39,983 nt of DNA from Spartobacteria bacterium (GCA_003169695.1 PNAS01000016.1:1-39983), one strand, 5' to 3'. Positions 18,311-31,361 are shown, counted from the first letter of the stretch. The notes: a model not told the origin generated them from the sequence alone. A program made the numbers and translations.

Positions 18311-19630
18311 TTAATTTTTCATCCGCGCCATTTGCGCCATCATCTTTTTCATTTTCCCAGTGCTCTTCATCATCTTTCGCATCTGATTGAAGCGCTGGAG
18401 CAAGTCGTTCACTTGGGTGACGCTGCTGCCGCTTCCGCGGGCGATGCGTTGACGCCGCCGCGCATTTAGAATGTCGGGCCGCGTTCTCTCCTCGTGCGTC
18501 ATGGAAAGCACAATCGCTTCCGTCCGCTTGAGCTGCTTCTCGTCCACGGAGAGGCCCTGCACGTTACTCATCCCCGGGATCATGCCAAGAATATTCTCCA
18601 ACGGTCCCATCTTCCGCATCATTGTGAATTGCGCGAGGAAGTCGTTGAAGTCGAACGATGCGCTGCGCAGCTTCCGCTCGAGCCGCGCGGCCTCTTCTTC
18701 GTCCACCGCTTCAGCGGCTTTTTCGACGAGACCAACGATGTCGCCCATCCCAAGAATCCGGCCCGCCAGGCGATCTGGCACGAAGGCCTCGAACTGATCG
18801 AGCTTCTCGCCAACGCCGGCGAACTTGATCGGACGCTGCGTCACTTCCCGCATCGAAAGCGCGGCGCCGCCGCGCGCGTCGCCATCGAGCTTCGTCAAGA
18901 TGATGCCGGTGATGCCCAACGCCTGGTGAAAGTGGGTGGCCACGCTGACTGCCTGTTGCCCCGTGGCCGCGTCCGCGACGAGGAGAATTTCCTGCGGCTT
19001 CAAGAATTCTTTGAGACCTTTGATCTCCTCGATCAACGCAGCGTCGATCTCCTGTCGTCCGGCCGTGTCGAAAATTTGGACGTTGCCGGTTTGTTGCGCC
19101 GCCCAGTCCAGGCTCGCCGCCGCCGAGCGCAGCACGTTTTTCTCCAGCGGATCGGGCGTGTAAACCGGCACTTCCACTTGCCGGCCCAGCGTGGCGAGCT
19201 GTTCGATGGCAGCGGGTCGCTGTAAGTCGCAGGCGATCAGCAAAGGTGCGCGGCCCTGTTTTTTCAGATACCGCGCCAATTTAGCCGAAGACGTGGTCTT
19301 TCCAGCGCCGTTCAGGCCGACCATCAAAATGCGCGCAGGCTTTTCCAGATTCAGCGGCGCCGCATCGCTGCCGAGCAATGTCGTCAGCTCATCATAAAAA
19401 ATCTTAACGACCTGCTGACCGGGCGTGACGCTGCGCAGCACTTCGTCGCCGAGCGCCTTTTCTTTGACGCGTGCGATGAAAGTTTTGGCGACCTGGAAAT
19501 CAACGTCCGCTTCCAGCAACGCGAGCCGCACCTGCCGCATCGCATCAATGATATTCGTCTCGCTGATCGTGCCATGCCCACGCAGATCCTTGAAAATGTC
19601 CTGCAGCTTGTCGCCGAGTTGCGAAAACAT
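18311..19630 (-). CDS. ffh: Signal recognition particle protein Ffh
   Basis: 439 residues, full length. Ffh binds 4.5S RNA and signal sequences of nascent inner-membrane proteins. The N domain (1-85) is followed by the GTPase G domain with G1 [16 protein letters not shown]3 [10 protein letters not shown]4 [14 protein letters not shown] and the closing [14 protein letters not shown], then the methionine-rich M domain (RMKN end; [18 protein letters not shown]). It is the first gene of the ffh-rpsP-khpA-trmD cluster. No 4.5S RNA gene is seen nearby. Confidence 0.98.
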   Translation of the reverse strand: MFSQLGDKLQDIFKDLRGHGTISETNIIDAMRQVRLALLEADVDFQVAKTFIARVKEKALGDEVLRSVTPGQQVVKIFYDELTTLLGSDAAPLNLEKPARILMVGLNGAGKTTSSAKLARYLKKQGRAPLLIACDLQRPAAIEQLATLGRQVEVPVYTPDPLEKNVLRSAAASLDWAAQQTGNVQIFDTAGRQEIDAALIEEIKGLKEFLKPQEILLVADAATGQQAVSVATHFHQALGITGIILTKLDGDARGGAALSMREVTQRPIKFAGVGEKLDQFEAFVPDRLAGRILGMGDIVGLVEKAAEAVDEEEAARLERKLRSASFDFNDFLAQFTMMRKMGPLENILGMIPGMSNVQGLSVDEKQLKRTEAIVLSMTHEERTRPDILNARRRQRIARGSGSSVTQVNDLLQRFNQMRKMMKSTGKMKKMMAQMARMKN

Positions 19631-19670
19631 ACGGAGTTAGGTGTTGACCAGCTTCGATCGCAACCCGCGG

Positions 19671-20960
19671 CTATCTCTTGGGTGGTGGCGCTGAAGCGGC
19701 CGGCGATGGTGCTGGGGGAGCGCCTGAGGAATTTTCATCAATCGTAAAAGCCCAATGCGCCTCCACCTTTTTGCCGCCCGATTTCGCGCTGATGAAGACG
19801 GTGCAGGTTTTATCGCGCAGCCTTTGCGTCACCTGATAGGCGAGTGTCTGAGCTTTCGCATCGTAAGTAGCCGGCACCTGGCCCAGTCCGCTCACCCGCA
19901 TCTGCACGGTGCCGTTGTCCAGCGAGCCCATCGACGCGAGATTCGCTTTGATCAACGGCAGCGCGGTCTTCACCGTCTCGCCATTGGCGGGTTGCGTCGA
20001 TAATTCGGACGCGCCTATCTCCGCCACGGGCGCCGCGCCACTGTTCGTCGCGCCGGAAAAGTTAATGGCTTCCGAGAAAACCTTGGGCTTGTTGGCCTCG
20101 ATCAAGTAACGGCCTAACGAGTTGTTAGGAGCGTTGTAGGTCAGCCGCTGTCCGTAAACCGTGAAGACTGCTTCATATTCCGCCTTTTTGGCCACATCAC
20201 GGACGCGGTCATTGATGTTTCCGTAGGGAACGGCAAAGCAGTTCACCTTGATTCCGAGTTTTTCCTCGAGGGTGCGTTTAGACCGGCCAATTTCGTTTTC
20301 CAGCCATTGCTCGTATTCCGGTGGGCCCAGTTTCTTCTTGGCGATCTTATCGTATGGCTTGCGCAAATCGGGATGGGTCTCTGAGTGCGCCTGGATGTCG
20401 ACACCCGCATCGCGCATCTCCGCGAGTTGTTCCCAGCTGATGGCTTCGCCGCCGCCGTAGTGCCCACCGCGGACGCCTTCAGTGTAAATGAACATCGTGT
20501 GCGGGTAGCCATATTTCTTGAGGATCGGCCAAGCGACGTCGTATTGTGACTTCCAGCCGTCGTCGAGAGTAAGAATCGCAGAGCGCACCGGAATCGCTTT
20601 TTCGCCACGCTTCCACGCCAGAAAATCCTGCATTCCGATCACGGACACGCCTTTGTCTTTCAGTTCCTTCATCTGCGCCTCAAACGCCGCTGGCGTGATC
20701 TCGGTGTCCGGATGCTTGATGCTATTGACGAAGCGATGATAGCCGAAAATCACAACCTGCGCGTTCAGGTCAATCGCCGGTTTCGTATTGACCGCAGTGG
20801 CCGCGGGCGTCGCGGCGGGCGCAGCAGACGAGCCGGGAGCGGTGGATGACCCCGGTGGCTGGTTCGGGGCTGGGTTATTTTTCGCGAGAGTCTCACGCTT
20901 CTTGCACGCAGGAAAACTCAACGCCAGAAGCAATAAAATAACTGCGAATCGTATCAGCAT
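19671..20960 (-). CDS. Lipoprotein polysaccharide deacetylase (NodB/CE4 domain)
   Basis: 429 residues. The signal ends in a lipobox (LSFPAC, Cys19), so it is a lipid-anchored envelope protein. A Pro/Ala/Ser linker leads to a CE4 domain (about 65-300): VIFGYHRF, the catalytic and metal Asp pair in LTLDDGW, and the metal His pair in AHSETHPDLR, with FAVPYGNIND as a later motif. The C-terminal third (from about 310) is beta-rich and Ala-rich, ending APPAPSPAASAPPPKR. It should remove acetyl groups from a surface polysaccharide or peptidoglycan. It is transcribed away from an amidase lipoprotein gene, both acting on the envelope. Confidence 0.9.
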   Translation of the reverse strand: MLIRFAVILLLLALSFPACKKRETLAKNNPAPNQPPGSSTAPGSSAAPAATPAATAVNTKPAIDLNAQVVIFGYHRFVNSIKHPDTEITPAAFEAQMKELKDKGVSVIGMQDFLAWKRGEKAIPVRSAILTLDDGWKSQYDVAWPILKKYGYPHTMFIYTEGVRGGHYGGGEAISWEQLAEMRDAGVDIQAHSETHPDLRKPYDKIAKKKLGPPEYEQWLENEIGRSKRTLEEKLGIKVNCFAVPYGNINDRVRDVAKKAEYEAVFTVYGQRLTYNAPNNSLGRYLIEANKPKVFSEAINFSGATNSGAAPVAEIGASELSTQPANGETVKTALPLIKANLASMGSLDNGTVQMRVSGLGQVPATYDAKAQTLAYQVTQRLRDKTCTVFISAKSGGKKVEAHWAFTIDENSSGAPPAPSPAASAPPPKR

Positions 20961-21099
20961 AAAATCAGGTAAAGGCCTTTAGTTTGACACGTGAAAAAAA
21001 CAAGCGGTTTTTGCCGCGAGCGCAGCGCGGACGGCCCATAGATTCATCCGGCGAGCAAAAATTTCTGGCGCGATGGCCCCTTTGGGTTATTGAGGGCCG

Positions 21100-21795
21100 A
21101 TGTCGCGATTCTCCCGTTACGCTCTGCTTTCCGCTGCCTGCGGTTTTCTCGCCAGTTGCAGCTCCGTCCCACAAGCGCATGTGAAAGATACGACCCGGAC
21201 GTTCACGACTGTGGTCGTGGACGCGGGTCACGGCGGCAAGGATAATGGCGCATTTCGGCAATATGGCGGGGCCGAAAAATCAGCCACCCTCGACGTGGCA
21301 ACCCGGCTCGCGCGCAAGCTGCGCGAATCTCAATTTAGCACCGTCATGACTCGATCGAGCGACGTCTTCGTTCCGCTCGACGAACGGGCGGCCATCTCAA
21401 ACAGACAAAAGAATGCGATCTTCGTCAGCGTGCACTTCAACGACTCGCGTCGTCGCGGCATCCACGGATTCGAAACCTATTACCATTCGCCTGTTGCGCG
21501 CAACCTTGCCTACCGGATTCAACAACATTTGGTCACGATGCGCGGCGCGTCCAATCGCGGCGTGAAGACGGCTAATTTTCGGGTCTTGCGAAAGGCGCTT
21601 TACCCCGCAGTGCTCGTCGAATGCGGATTCTTGAGCAACCGCTCGGAAGGCGCGGGTGCGCGAAACGCCAGCTACCGCGACGAACTCGCGGACAAGATCG
21701 CGGAGGCGATCGTAGACGAACGTTATGGGAAAGGCACATATCGGGCACCACAGACCGCGTCCGATTCTGCCGACTCGTCCGGCCACACCGAATAA
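21100..21795 (+). CDS. N-acetylmuramoyl-L-alanine amidase (Amidase_3), lipoprotein
   Basis: 231 residues. The signal peptide ends with a lipobox (LASC, near residue 24). The Amidase_3 domain follows, with zinc ligands His in VVVDAGHGGKD, Glu in YGGAEKSATLDVA and His in VSVHFND, and the catalytic Glu in AVLVECGFLSN. It cleaves the bond between muramic acid and the stem peptide during cell separation or turnover. It is divergent from the deacetylase gene. After its stop comes a palindromic repeat and the convergent MFS gene. Confidence 0.92.
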   Translation: MSRFSRYALLSAACGFLASCSSVPQAHVKDTTRTFTTVVVDAGHGGKDNGAFRQYGGAEKSATLDVATRLARKLRESQFSTVMTRSSDVFVPLDERAAISNRQKNAIFVSVHFNDSRRRGIHGFETYYHSPVARNLAYRIQQHLVTMRGASNRGVKTANFRVLRKALYPAVLVECGFLSNRSEGAGARNASYRDELADKIAEAIVDERYGKGTYRAPQTASDSADSSGHTE

Positions 21796-21818
21796 TTAGA
21801 ACTTGGTCTCGATTCGTA

Positions 21819-21897
21819 GTGGATCGTGCGCTCCGGCGCGCGATGGAGTGCGACCGCGCCGCCAATGTTTGGATCGAGCGCGAAGCGCTCGATCCAC
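21819..21897. repeat. Palindromic repeat between convergent genes
   Basis: GGATCGAGCGC (21871-21881) and GCGCTCGATCC (21885-21895) form an 11-bp hairpin with a 3-base loop. An outer arm (GTGGATCGTGCGC from 21819) pairs imperfectly with the end of the same hairpin. It lies between the stop codons of the amidase and the MFS symporter and may terminate both. Confidence 0.8.
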
Positions 21898-21905
21898 CTC
21901 GAACC

Positions 21906-23141
21906 CTAGAACTCGATCCCGCGCGCCTCGCGCCCCGCGCCGGCCAGGGCGATTAACGCGATGAAAGCGATCAGCGTTACGATCCCGAGCGACATCGCGT
22001 AGCCCGCGCCTCCGGTCGCGGTGGGGAAGCTTTCCGCGAGCTTGGCTTCGACCACCGCGATCGGCGCGGCGCATAGATTGCCGAGCTGATAAGCGAAGCC
22101 CGGGAACGTTCCTCGCATTTCCGGCGGTGACAGTTCATTCAGATGCACCGGCACAGTGCCCCACGCGCCTTGCACCATGAACTGCATGCAGAACCCCCCC
22201 GCGATCAGCATTCCCAACGCGGGAGAAAAGACCCAGGCGGGAATCAGGAAAATACCCATGGCGGCAGCTGCCATAATCGAACGACGACGCCCCCAGGATT
22301 GCGAGAGCGCGCCGAAAATCGTTCCGCCACAGATTGCGCCGAGATTGTAGATAATGCTCACATTTCTCACCTGGGAGACATTGAGACGGCACTCCTTTTG
22401 CAAGAATGTGGGATAGAGATCCTGCGTGCCGTGCGACGTGCAATTGAACGCGGTCATGAGCAGAATCGCGTAGAGAAAAAGACGCCAGTGCTGACGGATC
22501 GTCTGCGAAAGAGGGCGGGAGACTTTTTCGAGTCTGGCTTTTTGTCGCTGCCACGCGGGCGATTCCGGCACCTTCGTGCGAATGAAAAGAACAAGCAGAG
22601 CCGGCATGGTGCCGGCGATAAAAAGTCCTCGCCAGCCGAAGTGCGGAAACACCAGCCAGTAGACAATCGCCGCTAGCAGAAATCCGAACGCGTAGCCTTG
22701 TTGCAAAATCCCGGAGAAGAGGCCGCGAGCCTTTGCCGGCAATGTTTCCATCAAGAGCGAGGCGCCGAGGCCCCACTCGCCACCCATACCGATTCCGAAA
22801 AGGGCGCGCAGGATAAGGAACGCTGTGAAATTCGGCGAGAAGGCGGTCAGGAGTTCGATCAAGGAATAAAAGACGATGTCGATCATCATCGGAATGCGAC
22901 GTCCAAATCGATCGCCTAAGAATCCGAAGAGCAACGCGCCCAACGGCCGGAACATCAGGGTGAGCGTGCTCGCGAATACAACTTCGGAGACCGTTCTCCC
23001 GAACTCCTGTCCAACCTCGGAGAAAACGAACGTCAGCAAAAAAAAGTCGAGCGCGTCCAGTGCCCAGCCTAGGAAACAGGCAATGAAGGTATTCCGCTGG
23101 TCCCGAGTCAACGCTTTGAAAAGCCGGATTGCCTCCATCAA
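21906..23141 (-). CDS. MFS symporter (sialate/aromatic-acid:H+ symporter-like)
   Basis: 411 residues, twelve membrane helices. The N-terminal part has the family motif FLGWALDALDFFLLTFVF (with two Asp in helix 1), then FGFLGDRFGRRIPM (motif A) and RALFGIGMGGEWGLG in helix 4. The second half repeats the pattern (SQSWGRRRSIM). This is the NanT/AAHS branch, importing organic anions such as sialic or aromatic acids. No catabolic genes for such a substrate are in view, so the substrate is open. Confidence 0.88.
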   Translation of the reverse strand: MMEAIRLFKALTRDQRNTFIACFLGWALDALDFFLLTFVFSEVGQEFGRTVSEVVFASTLTLMFRPLGALLFGFLGDRFGRRIPMMIDIVFYSLIELLTAFSPNFTAFLILRALFGIGMGGEWGLGASLLMETLPAKARGLFSGILQQGYAFGFLLAAIVYWLVFPHFGWRGLFIAGTMPALLVLFIRTKVPESPAWQRQKARLEKVSRPLSQTIRQHWRLFLYAILLMTAFNCTSHGTQDLYPTFLQKECRLNVSQVRNVSIIYNLGAICGGTIFGALSQSWGRRRSIMAAAAMGIFLIPAWVFSPALGMLIAGGFCMQFMVQGAWGTVPVHLNELSPPEMRGTFPGFAYQLGNLCAAPIAVVEAKLAESFPTATGGAGYAMSLGIVTLIAFIALIALAGAGREARGIEF

Positions 23142-23494
23142 GAGAATCTAACTTTTCGCGCGGTAAACGGGAAGGCTTCGATTCGTCGAAGAACGCGCTG
23201 TCATCCGAGGCGCGCAGACGCGGAGGGACCTCACACTCGCATCGCAACCTGGGTTGAACGTGTTGCTGCCATCCCCCTCTCGAAGAAGAGCGGCCCTATT
23301 GGAAAAAATACTTTGAGCTTCTTGTCGTGAAGGACGCCCACGCGCGTCGCAATTGCCGGCACGAGAGCGGCACGGAAGCGTGGGCCTGTTGCGATTGCGC
23401 AAGAGCAGGAGCAAGCCATAACACATCTACGCATCATGATGCGTCAATTTGTTCCTTGATGCGCAGAGGAACCAGAGTTTAGTTCTCCTTCAAC
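23142..23494. other. Divergent intergenic region before metH, with one repeat arm
   Basis: 353 bases between the divergent MFS and metH starts. About 23202-23236 (GCTGTCATCCGAGGCGCGC...) matches the arm of the 11850 repeat family with changes. TACGCATCATGATGCGT-like dyad sequence occurs at 23428-23443 and could be an operator. I found no recognisable cobalamin, SAM or SAH riboswitch. Confidence 0.5.
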
Positions 23495-27417
<3,923 letters not shown>

Positions 27418-27424
<7 letters not shown>

Positions 27425-28347
27425 CGGGGATCAGTGTCATCTCGCTTGGCGTCGAGACGCGGATCCTTGATTTGCGCGCCAAACAGAAGGAGAGCGCCCG
27501 CTTGATCCGCCGTGACGGGATCGACCGCGATTTCAGCACCTGGTTTTGGCCAAACGACGTTCCAGGCCAGGCCGCACTTTTCGAGGGTCCAGATAATGTA
27601 ACGCGTCAGGTCAAACTCCCACCATCTCAAGCCATGCGCCGCGCAACGCGGCTTCGCGTGGTGGTTGTTGTGGTAGCCTTCGCCGAAGGCGCCGAGCCCA
27701 ATCCAGAAATTGTTCTTGCTGTGATCGGTCGTCTCGAAGCTCCGGTAGCCCAGCGAAGGCATATGGCAGACCGAGTTGACCGCCCAGGTGAAATTGTAAA
27801 CCACGAGCATCGGCACGTAGAGGCACCAGAGCAGGCCCACGCCGCCAAGTGAAAAATATAAAAGCGCGGCCACGCCAAGATGTGGCAGCACATAGAAATA
27901 GGGGCGTTCCCACAAGCGGCAGTACCAAATCTTCCGGACATCTGCGGCATAACGAAGCGACTTATCTCGGAAGCCCGGCGGTTTGCGCACGAGCCACATC
28001 ATGTGCGCGTAAGGAAATCCGTGGACTGGACTATGAATATCTTCCTCGGTGTCTGATTTCAGATGGTGATACCGGTGGTCGCCTACCCACGTGACCGGAT
28101 CACCCGAGAGCGCGACCGCCGAACCTGTAGCAAAGATGAATTTCAACCAGCCAGGCATTTCAAACCCGCGGTGCGTCAGATATCGGTGCAGATAGAGAGT
28201 CGTGCTGACTCCCGCCCAGAAATAAATGGCGAACATGATCGGCAGGTAAGTCCATTGGAAGCGCGTCCAAAGCGCCACAAGGCCAAGGACCTGCAAACCA
28301 ATCAGAACGACGAAGAGAAAAAGATTGAGTTTGTTGTGTTTAAACAT
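27418..28347 (-). CDS. Acyl-CoA/acyl-lipid delta-9-type desaturase
   Basis: 309 residues. The di-iron membrane desaturase inserts a double bond into saturated acyl chains. The three histidine boxes are present and ordered: HRYLTH (HxxxxH), HRYHH (HxxHH) and HNNHH (HxxHH), each between pairs of membrane helices ([30 protein letters not shown]). The extra His in [19 protein letters not shown] is also normal. The start is ATG at 28347. It converges on metH with a 7-base overlap, so both share their ends. Confidence 0.93.
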
Positions 28348-28572
28348 GAAGCGAAGTGGGACGCAGCACGCGTTCCGTAGAAGCGAAATCGACTGCTTAG
28401 TTTCCTACCGAATGGGCCCCGCCGCAAGGTCTTATTTCTCTGGAATTTATGCGTCTTGCACGTGAGGACAGTTTGGCGACAAAATGACCTGCGGCACGCA
28501 CCAGTGATGGTGCCCGACGCCAAGATTCTGGATGCGCCGCGGGCGGGAGCGTGTTAAGTCACGCGGATCAGA

Positions 28573-28646
<74 letters not shown>

Positions 28647-28680
28647 TTTCTCCTCTCCGGATAGCTTGCGAGTGCTCAGT

Positions 28681-28975
28681 ATGTTTCACGTGTATGTTCT
28701 GACGAGCGGGAGGACAGGTCGCCCGTTACGTCGGGTGCTGCGAGGATCTCGATGATCGTCTCCGACGCCACAATACTGGTGAATCCAAAACGACGAAGAA
28801 CGGGATTCCGTGGACTTTTCCTCATGTCGAGAATTTTGCGACCCGCTCTGCGGCCATGACAAGAGAACGATATTATAAAACCGGCGAGGCCGCGATGAAC
28901 TCAATCGACTCCCATAGAGCGGTCGCCGCGGCGACAGGTCGCAGGTTCAAATCCGGTCACTCCGACCACCGTAAA
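28681..28975 (+). pseudogene. GIY-YIG nuclease gene with a frame break
   Basis: MFHVYVLTSGRTGR starts a GIY-YIG domain, but after about 14 codons (near 28725, in CGCCCGTTACG) the frame needs a one-base shift to go on as YVGCCEDLDDRLRRHNTGESKTTK, then GIPWTF and the RERYYKTG motif with the catalytic Glu. The unshifted frame stops soon after. The shifted frame carries on through a tRNA-3'-like sequence and into the following gene, so the ancestral stop has been lost. The small URI-type members of this family often neighbour tRNA genes. It is probably inactive. Confidence 0.8.
28936..28965 (+). repeat. Copy of the tRNA-Pro 3' end (28 of 30 bases)
   Basis: AGGTCGCAGGTTCAAATCC is identical to 28617-28635 in tRNA-Pro. 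The next 11 bases differ at two positions, and CCA follows immediately. Only the T-arm and the acceptor 3' strand are present, so it is not a tRNA gene. With tRNA-Pro it forms a direct repeat, 319 bases apart, around the GIY-YIG remnant. Confidence 0.88.
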
Positions 28976-29572
28976 ATGAATCGGATGAAATTTCTTTTGG
29001 CGATCGTTCCAATCGCTTTGTCTGTTCCATTCAGGTCGCTTTACGGGCAGGAACCTCCGTTGCCGGCAAAAACTGAAACGCCAAGCCCGACGCCAACCGC
29101 AAGTTCGAACGCGCGTCCAGAGCTCGACATACCGGAGATTCCCACGACGATCGAACCGCCAAACCTCGTGCCGGATTCATCCCCGACAATACCTCGCCAC
29201 CCGACGGGACCCGCCGTGGCTAAGACTGCGCCGGCGTTATCCGAACTGGATGCTGCGTTCCAGAAATTGCCTCTGGCCAAGGCGGCGGAAATAGAGCGAC
29301 TCCACTTGGAATGGCGACAACTCCAAAATCGCACCGCGTACGATCCCGAAGTGGTGGCGGCGAAGGAGGCGACGACGAGAACGAAAACGGACCTCGAAAA
29401 GCGAGTCCGGCGCCGCGCCTACTACACTATTTACTATGCGCACATGCAGGCGCTAGCCTCCAGCCCGGAGATAAAAAATTATCTCGAGGGACAGAAAGCC
29501 GCGGTCCTGAACAGCCTGGGCCAACCCCGGGTCCGCCCCATACCCACGCCGCGACCGAGCCCCACACCCTAA
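28976..29572 (+). CDS. Exported Pro-rich hypothetical protein
   Basis: About 198 residues from ATG 28976 (or 28985). A signal peptide (MKFLLAIVPIALSVPFRSLYG) is followed by a Pro/Thr/Ser segment (TPSPTPTASS, PPNLVPDSSP) and a helical, highly charged domain from about 85 to 175 (ELDAAFQKLPLAKAAEIERL, EWRQLQNRTAYDPEVVAAKE, RRRAYYTIYYAHM), ending in PTPRPSPTP. The open frame continues upstream through the GIY-YIG remnant; I reject that extension because the signal peptide marks the start. Function unknown. Confidence 0.7.
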   Translation: MNRMKFLLAIVPIALSVPFRSLYGQEPPLPAKTETPSPTPTASSNARPELDIPEIPTTIEPPNLVPDSSPTIPRHPTGPAVAKTAPALSELDAAFQKLPLAKAAEIERLHLEWRQLQNRTAYDPEVVAAKEATTRTKTDLEKRVRRRAYYTIYYAHMQALASSPEIKNYLEGQKAAVLNSLGQPRVRPIPTPRPSPTP

Positions 29573-29664
29573 CCAGCCGGCTCGGCCTAACGACTCATCA
29601 ACCAGCGAACTGACGCTTGCCGAACGTTCGATTTGCCGCTAGGATTTTTTCGAAACCGCACGAC

Positions 29665-29739
29665 GGCGCATTCGTCTAGTGGCTAGGACACAGCCCTCTC
29701 AAGGCTGGTGCACGGGTTCGATCCCCGTATGCGCTGCCA
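29665..29739 (+). tRNA. tRNA-Glu (anticodon CTC)
   Basis: Complete cloverleaf with encoded CCA (29737-29739). Acceptor GGCGCAT/ATGCGCT (first pair G-U), D-arm TCGTCTAGTGGCTAGGA, anticodon stem CAGCC/GGCTG with loop CTCTCAA, and T-arm ACGGG-TTCGATC-CCCGT. The GGCTAGGA D-arm is typical of tRNA-Glu. Confidence 0.95.
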
Positions 29740-29821
29740 CCTATTTTCATCGGGAATCTGGCCTGTCTGCATTTTGTTCCCATTATGTTTCGGACACTAT
29801 TTTCGCAGATGAGATTCAAGA

Positions 29822-30013
29822 TTGCGAAGCGTAGTTGATCGCCTGAACAAATCAGGCTGGAGCTGGGGATGCGTTTCTGTCGTCAATGACGAGGGGCGCG
29901 ACGTTTTTGTTGTTGATGCTCACCGCGACGATGGCAAACGCCACATTGTGCGATCGGACGAAAAGCTGACAGCGTTTCTTAAAGTTGAAAGGGGTTCGAA
30001 ACTGTGTTGCTGA
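29822..30013 (+). CDS. Small hypothetical protein, 5' end uncertain
   Basis: 63 residues from a TTG, with the coherent sequence VVDRLNKSGWSWGCVSVVN, VFVVDAHRDDGKRHIV and SDEKLTAFLKVE, which looks like a small alpha-beta domain. An ATG in another frame at 29809 gives MRFKIAKRS and then stops. Joining them (MRFKIAKR + SVVDRLNKSG) by a one-base shift near 29836 would give a more natural start. It may thus be a slightly broken gene. No named family is recognised. Confidence 0.45.
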   Translation: MRSVVDRLNKSGWSWGCVSVVNDEGRDVFVVDAHRDDGKRHIVRSDEKLTAFLKVERGSKLCC

Positions 30014-30089
30014 ACTTGGTTAACCGAGGCTGATCGACGTGCTGGGGCGCGAATCGCAACCGCGGCTAAGGGAGTTATCACCGCGTTAG

Positions 30090-30587
30090 CTAGCGAACCC
30101 CGATAACGGCGCCACCAATCGCCGCTTCAATTCTGATCCGTTTCTGCTTAGAAAGGAAAGACCTCTCATGCGTCGAGCCCGGCATAATTTTAATGACCCC
30201 TGGGTCAGCTACGGCGGCGGCGGCCCCGGCGATCGTCTTGAAAGGGTGAAAGAAGTCGCCCTCTTCGGGACCTCCCCAGTCGAAATCAACCCAGACTTCG
30301 TTATTTGAACCTGCCTCTTCGACTTCCCCGGTCTCGGAAGTACGCTTGGGGTGCTTTGGATCGCTCATGTCCAACGTGAGTTTTGTTTGAAGGCCAGGAT
30401 TAGTGATGTCCACAATTGCCTCCGCCCTGCTATTCATGATCGTGCCGTTTAGAAACGAAATAGTGTTGCTGACGGCGTCCCCAATCCGATCGTTTGGATC
30501 AGTTATATGTTCAGGAGGGTATTCAATGCTGTAGACCCATGCGTTAAAATCTGCGTCGTTATTGTTTTCATAGTGTACTGCGAGGCA
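30090..30587 (-). pseudogene. 3' part of a secreted beta-helix-like protein gene (no start)
   Basis: The frame is open from 30587 to 30090, but the first ATG is at 30437 in mid-domain. Upstream codons still read naturally (ENNNDADFNAWVYSIEY, DPNDRIGDAVSNTISFLNG). The C-terminal part (EVWVDFDWGGPEEGDFFHPF, KTIAGAAAAV, IKIMPGSTHERSFL, RIRIEAAIGGAVIG) matches the opening turn of pectin-lyase/DUF1565-like secreted proteins. The 5' end was lost or shifted near 30575-30590, where another frame (LQLTAGRSDASQYT) may continue it. It looks like a remnant. Confidence 0.55.
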
Positions 30588-30618
30588 TCAGAGCGGCCAG
30601 CGGTTAGCTGCAGCGAGC

Positions 30619-30642
30619 CATCTAACGAGAATAAGATCAGCT
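30619..30642 (-). repeat. 24-bp exact repeat shared with 34484-34507
   Basis: The reverse complement of this block is identical to bases 34484-34507 (begins AGCTGATCTTATTCTCG). A third, diverged copy of the longer surrounding sequence is near 38780-38830. It lies at the break between the two gene remnants here. Confidence 0.8.
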
Positions 30643-31044
30643 TGTTGAAGTTTACGACCTGGATCAAGCGGCTGCATCAGCACACGCGGCTTCGTGGATA
30701 CCGGCGACAACGTAATGATCGGTGGCTTCATCGTTGGAGGCGGCAATGGTAGTGCAAGAGTGATCGTCCGAGCGATCGGTTCGTCGCTTACTCAATTCGG
30801 TGTTTCCGGTGCCCTGGCCGATCCGACGCTCGAGTTACATGATGGCAATGGCCTCACGATTGCCACCAACGACAACTGGAAAGATACTCAACGGGTCGAG
30901 ATTGAAGCCACCGGAATTCCACCGTCGAACGATTCGGAATCTGCAATCGTTGCTACTCTGCCCTCAGGAGCTTATACCGCGGTCGTTGGCGGCAAAGGTA
31001 GTGCCACTGGCGTTGGGCTCGTTGAGGTTTATGATTTAAAATGA
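30641..31044 (+). pseudogene. 3' fragment of a large secreted-protein gene (tandem C-terminal module)
   Basis: It begins abruptly with LVEVYDLDQAA and, after a small deletion that shifts the frame near 30672, continues as ISTRGFVDTGDNVMIGGFIVGGG, ADPTLELHDGNG, TIATNDNWKDTQ, ATGIPPSND, AYTAVVGGK and a final VGLVEVYDLK. This is one and a bit copies of the C-terminal module also found twice in the intact protein encoded at 31362-33557. There is no signal peptide or promoter, so it is the tail of a lost gene. Confidence 0.8.
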
Positions 31045-31245
31045 CTGTTGGCAGAAAGGCGCCGAGGCCGCAGTCAGCCTCCGCGTCAGGCGAGCCAGGT
31101 TCGAACTTTTTGACGCCAGTGGTAATAGCACCAATTCAAGACAGTCGTTATAGACTACAGTCTTGTTCTGGTTCGCGGGTTTTTGCGCATTCGCTAATCC
31201 AGGCGAGATCACGAGGAGGGCTAACGCCAATGTCGTATACTTCAT
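31036..31245 (-). pseudogene. 5' fragment encoding a signal peptide
   Basis: MKYTTLALALLVISPGLANA is a good signal peptide, followed by QKPANQNKTVVYND. The rest (LVLLPLASKSSNLARLTRRL) has no coherent character and runs to a stop next to the tail of the opposite-strand remnant. It is probably the start of an exported protein whose body has been lost in a rearrangement. Confidence 0.45.
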
Positions 31246-31361
31246 AGCGAACTCACTGTACACGCAACGCTCGCGCGATGATCGGGTTCGCCGATGGCCG
31301 CTAGATTTCCGTTATTTGGGATGGTAGCTAACGGCTATCCGGGCATGGAGCCTGCAACGAC

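Noticed and set aside
23142..23494. Possible cobalamin, SAM or SAH riboswitch before metH
   Set aside because: I looked for the conserved core sequences and found none; only a repeat arm and a small dyad are visible.
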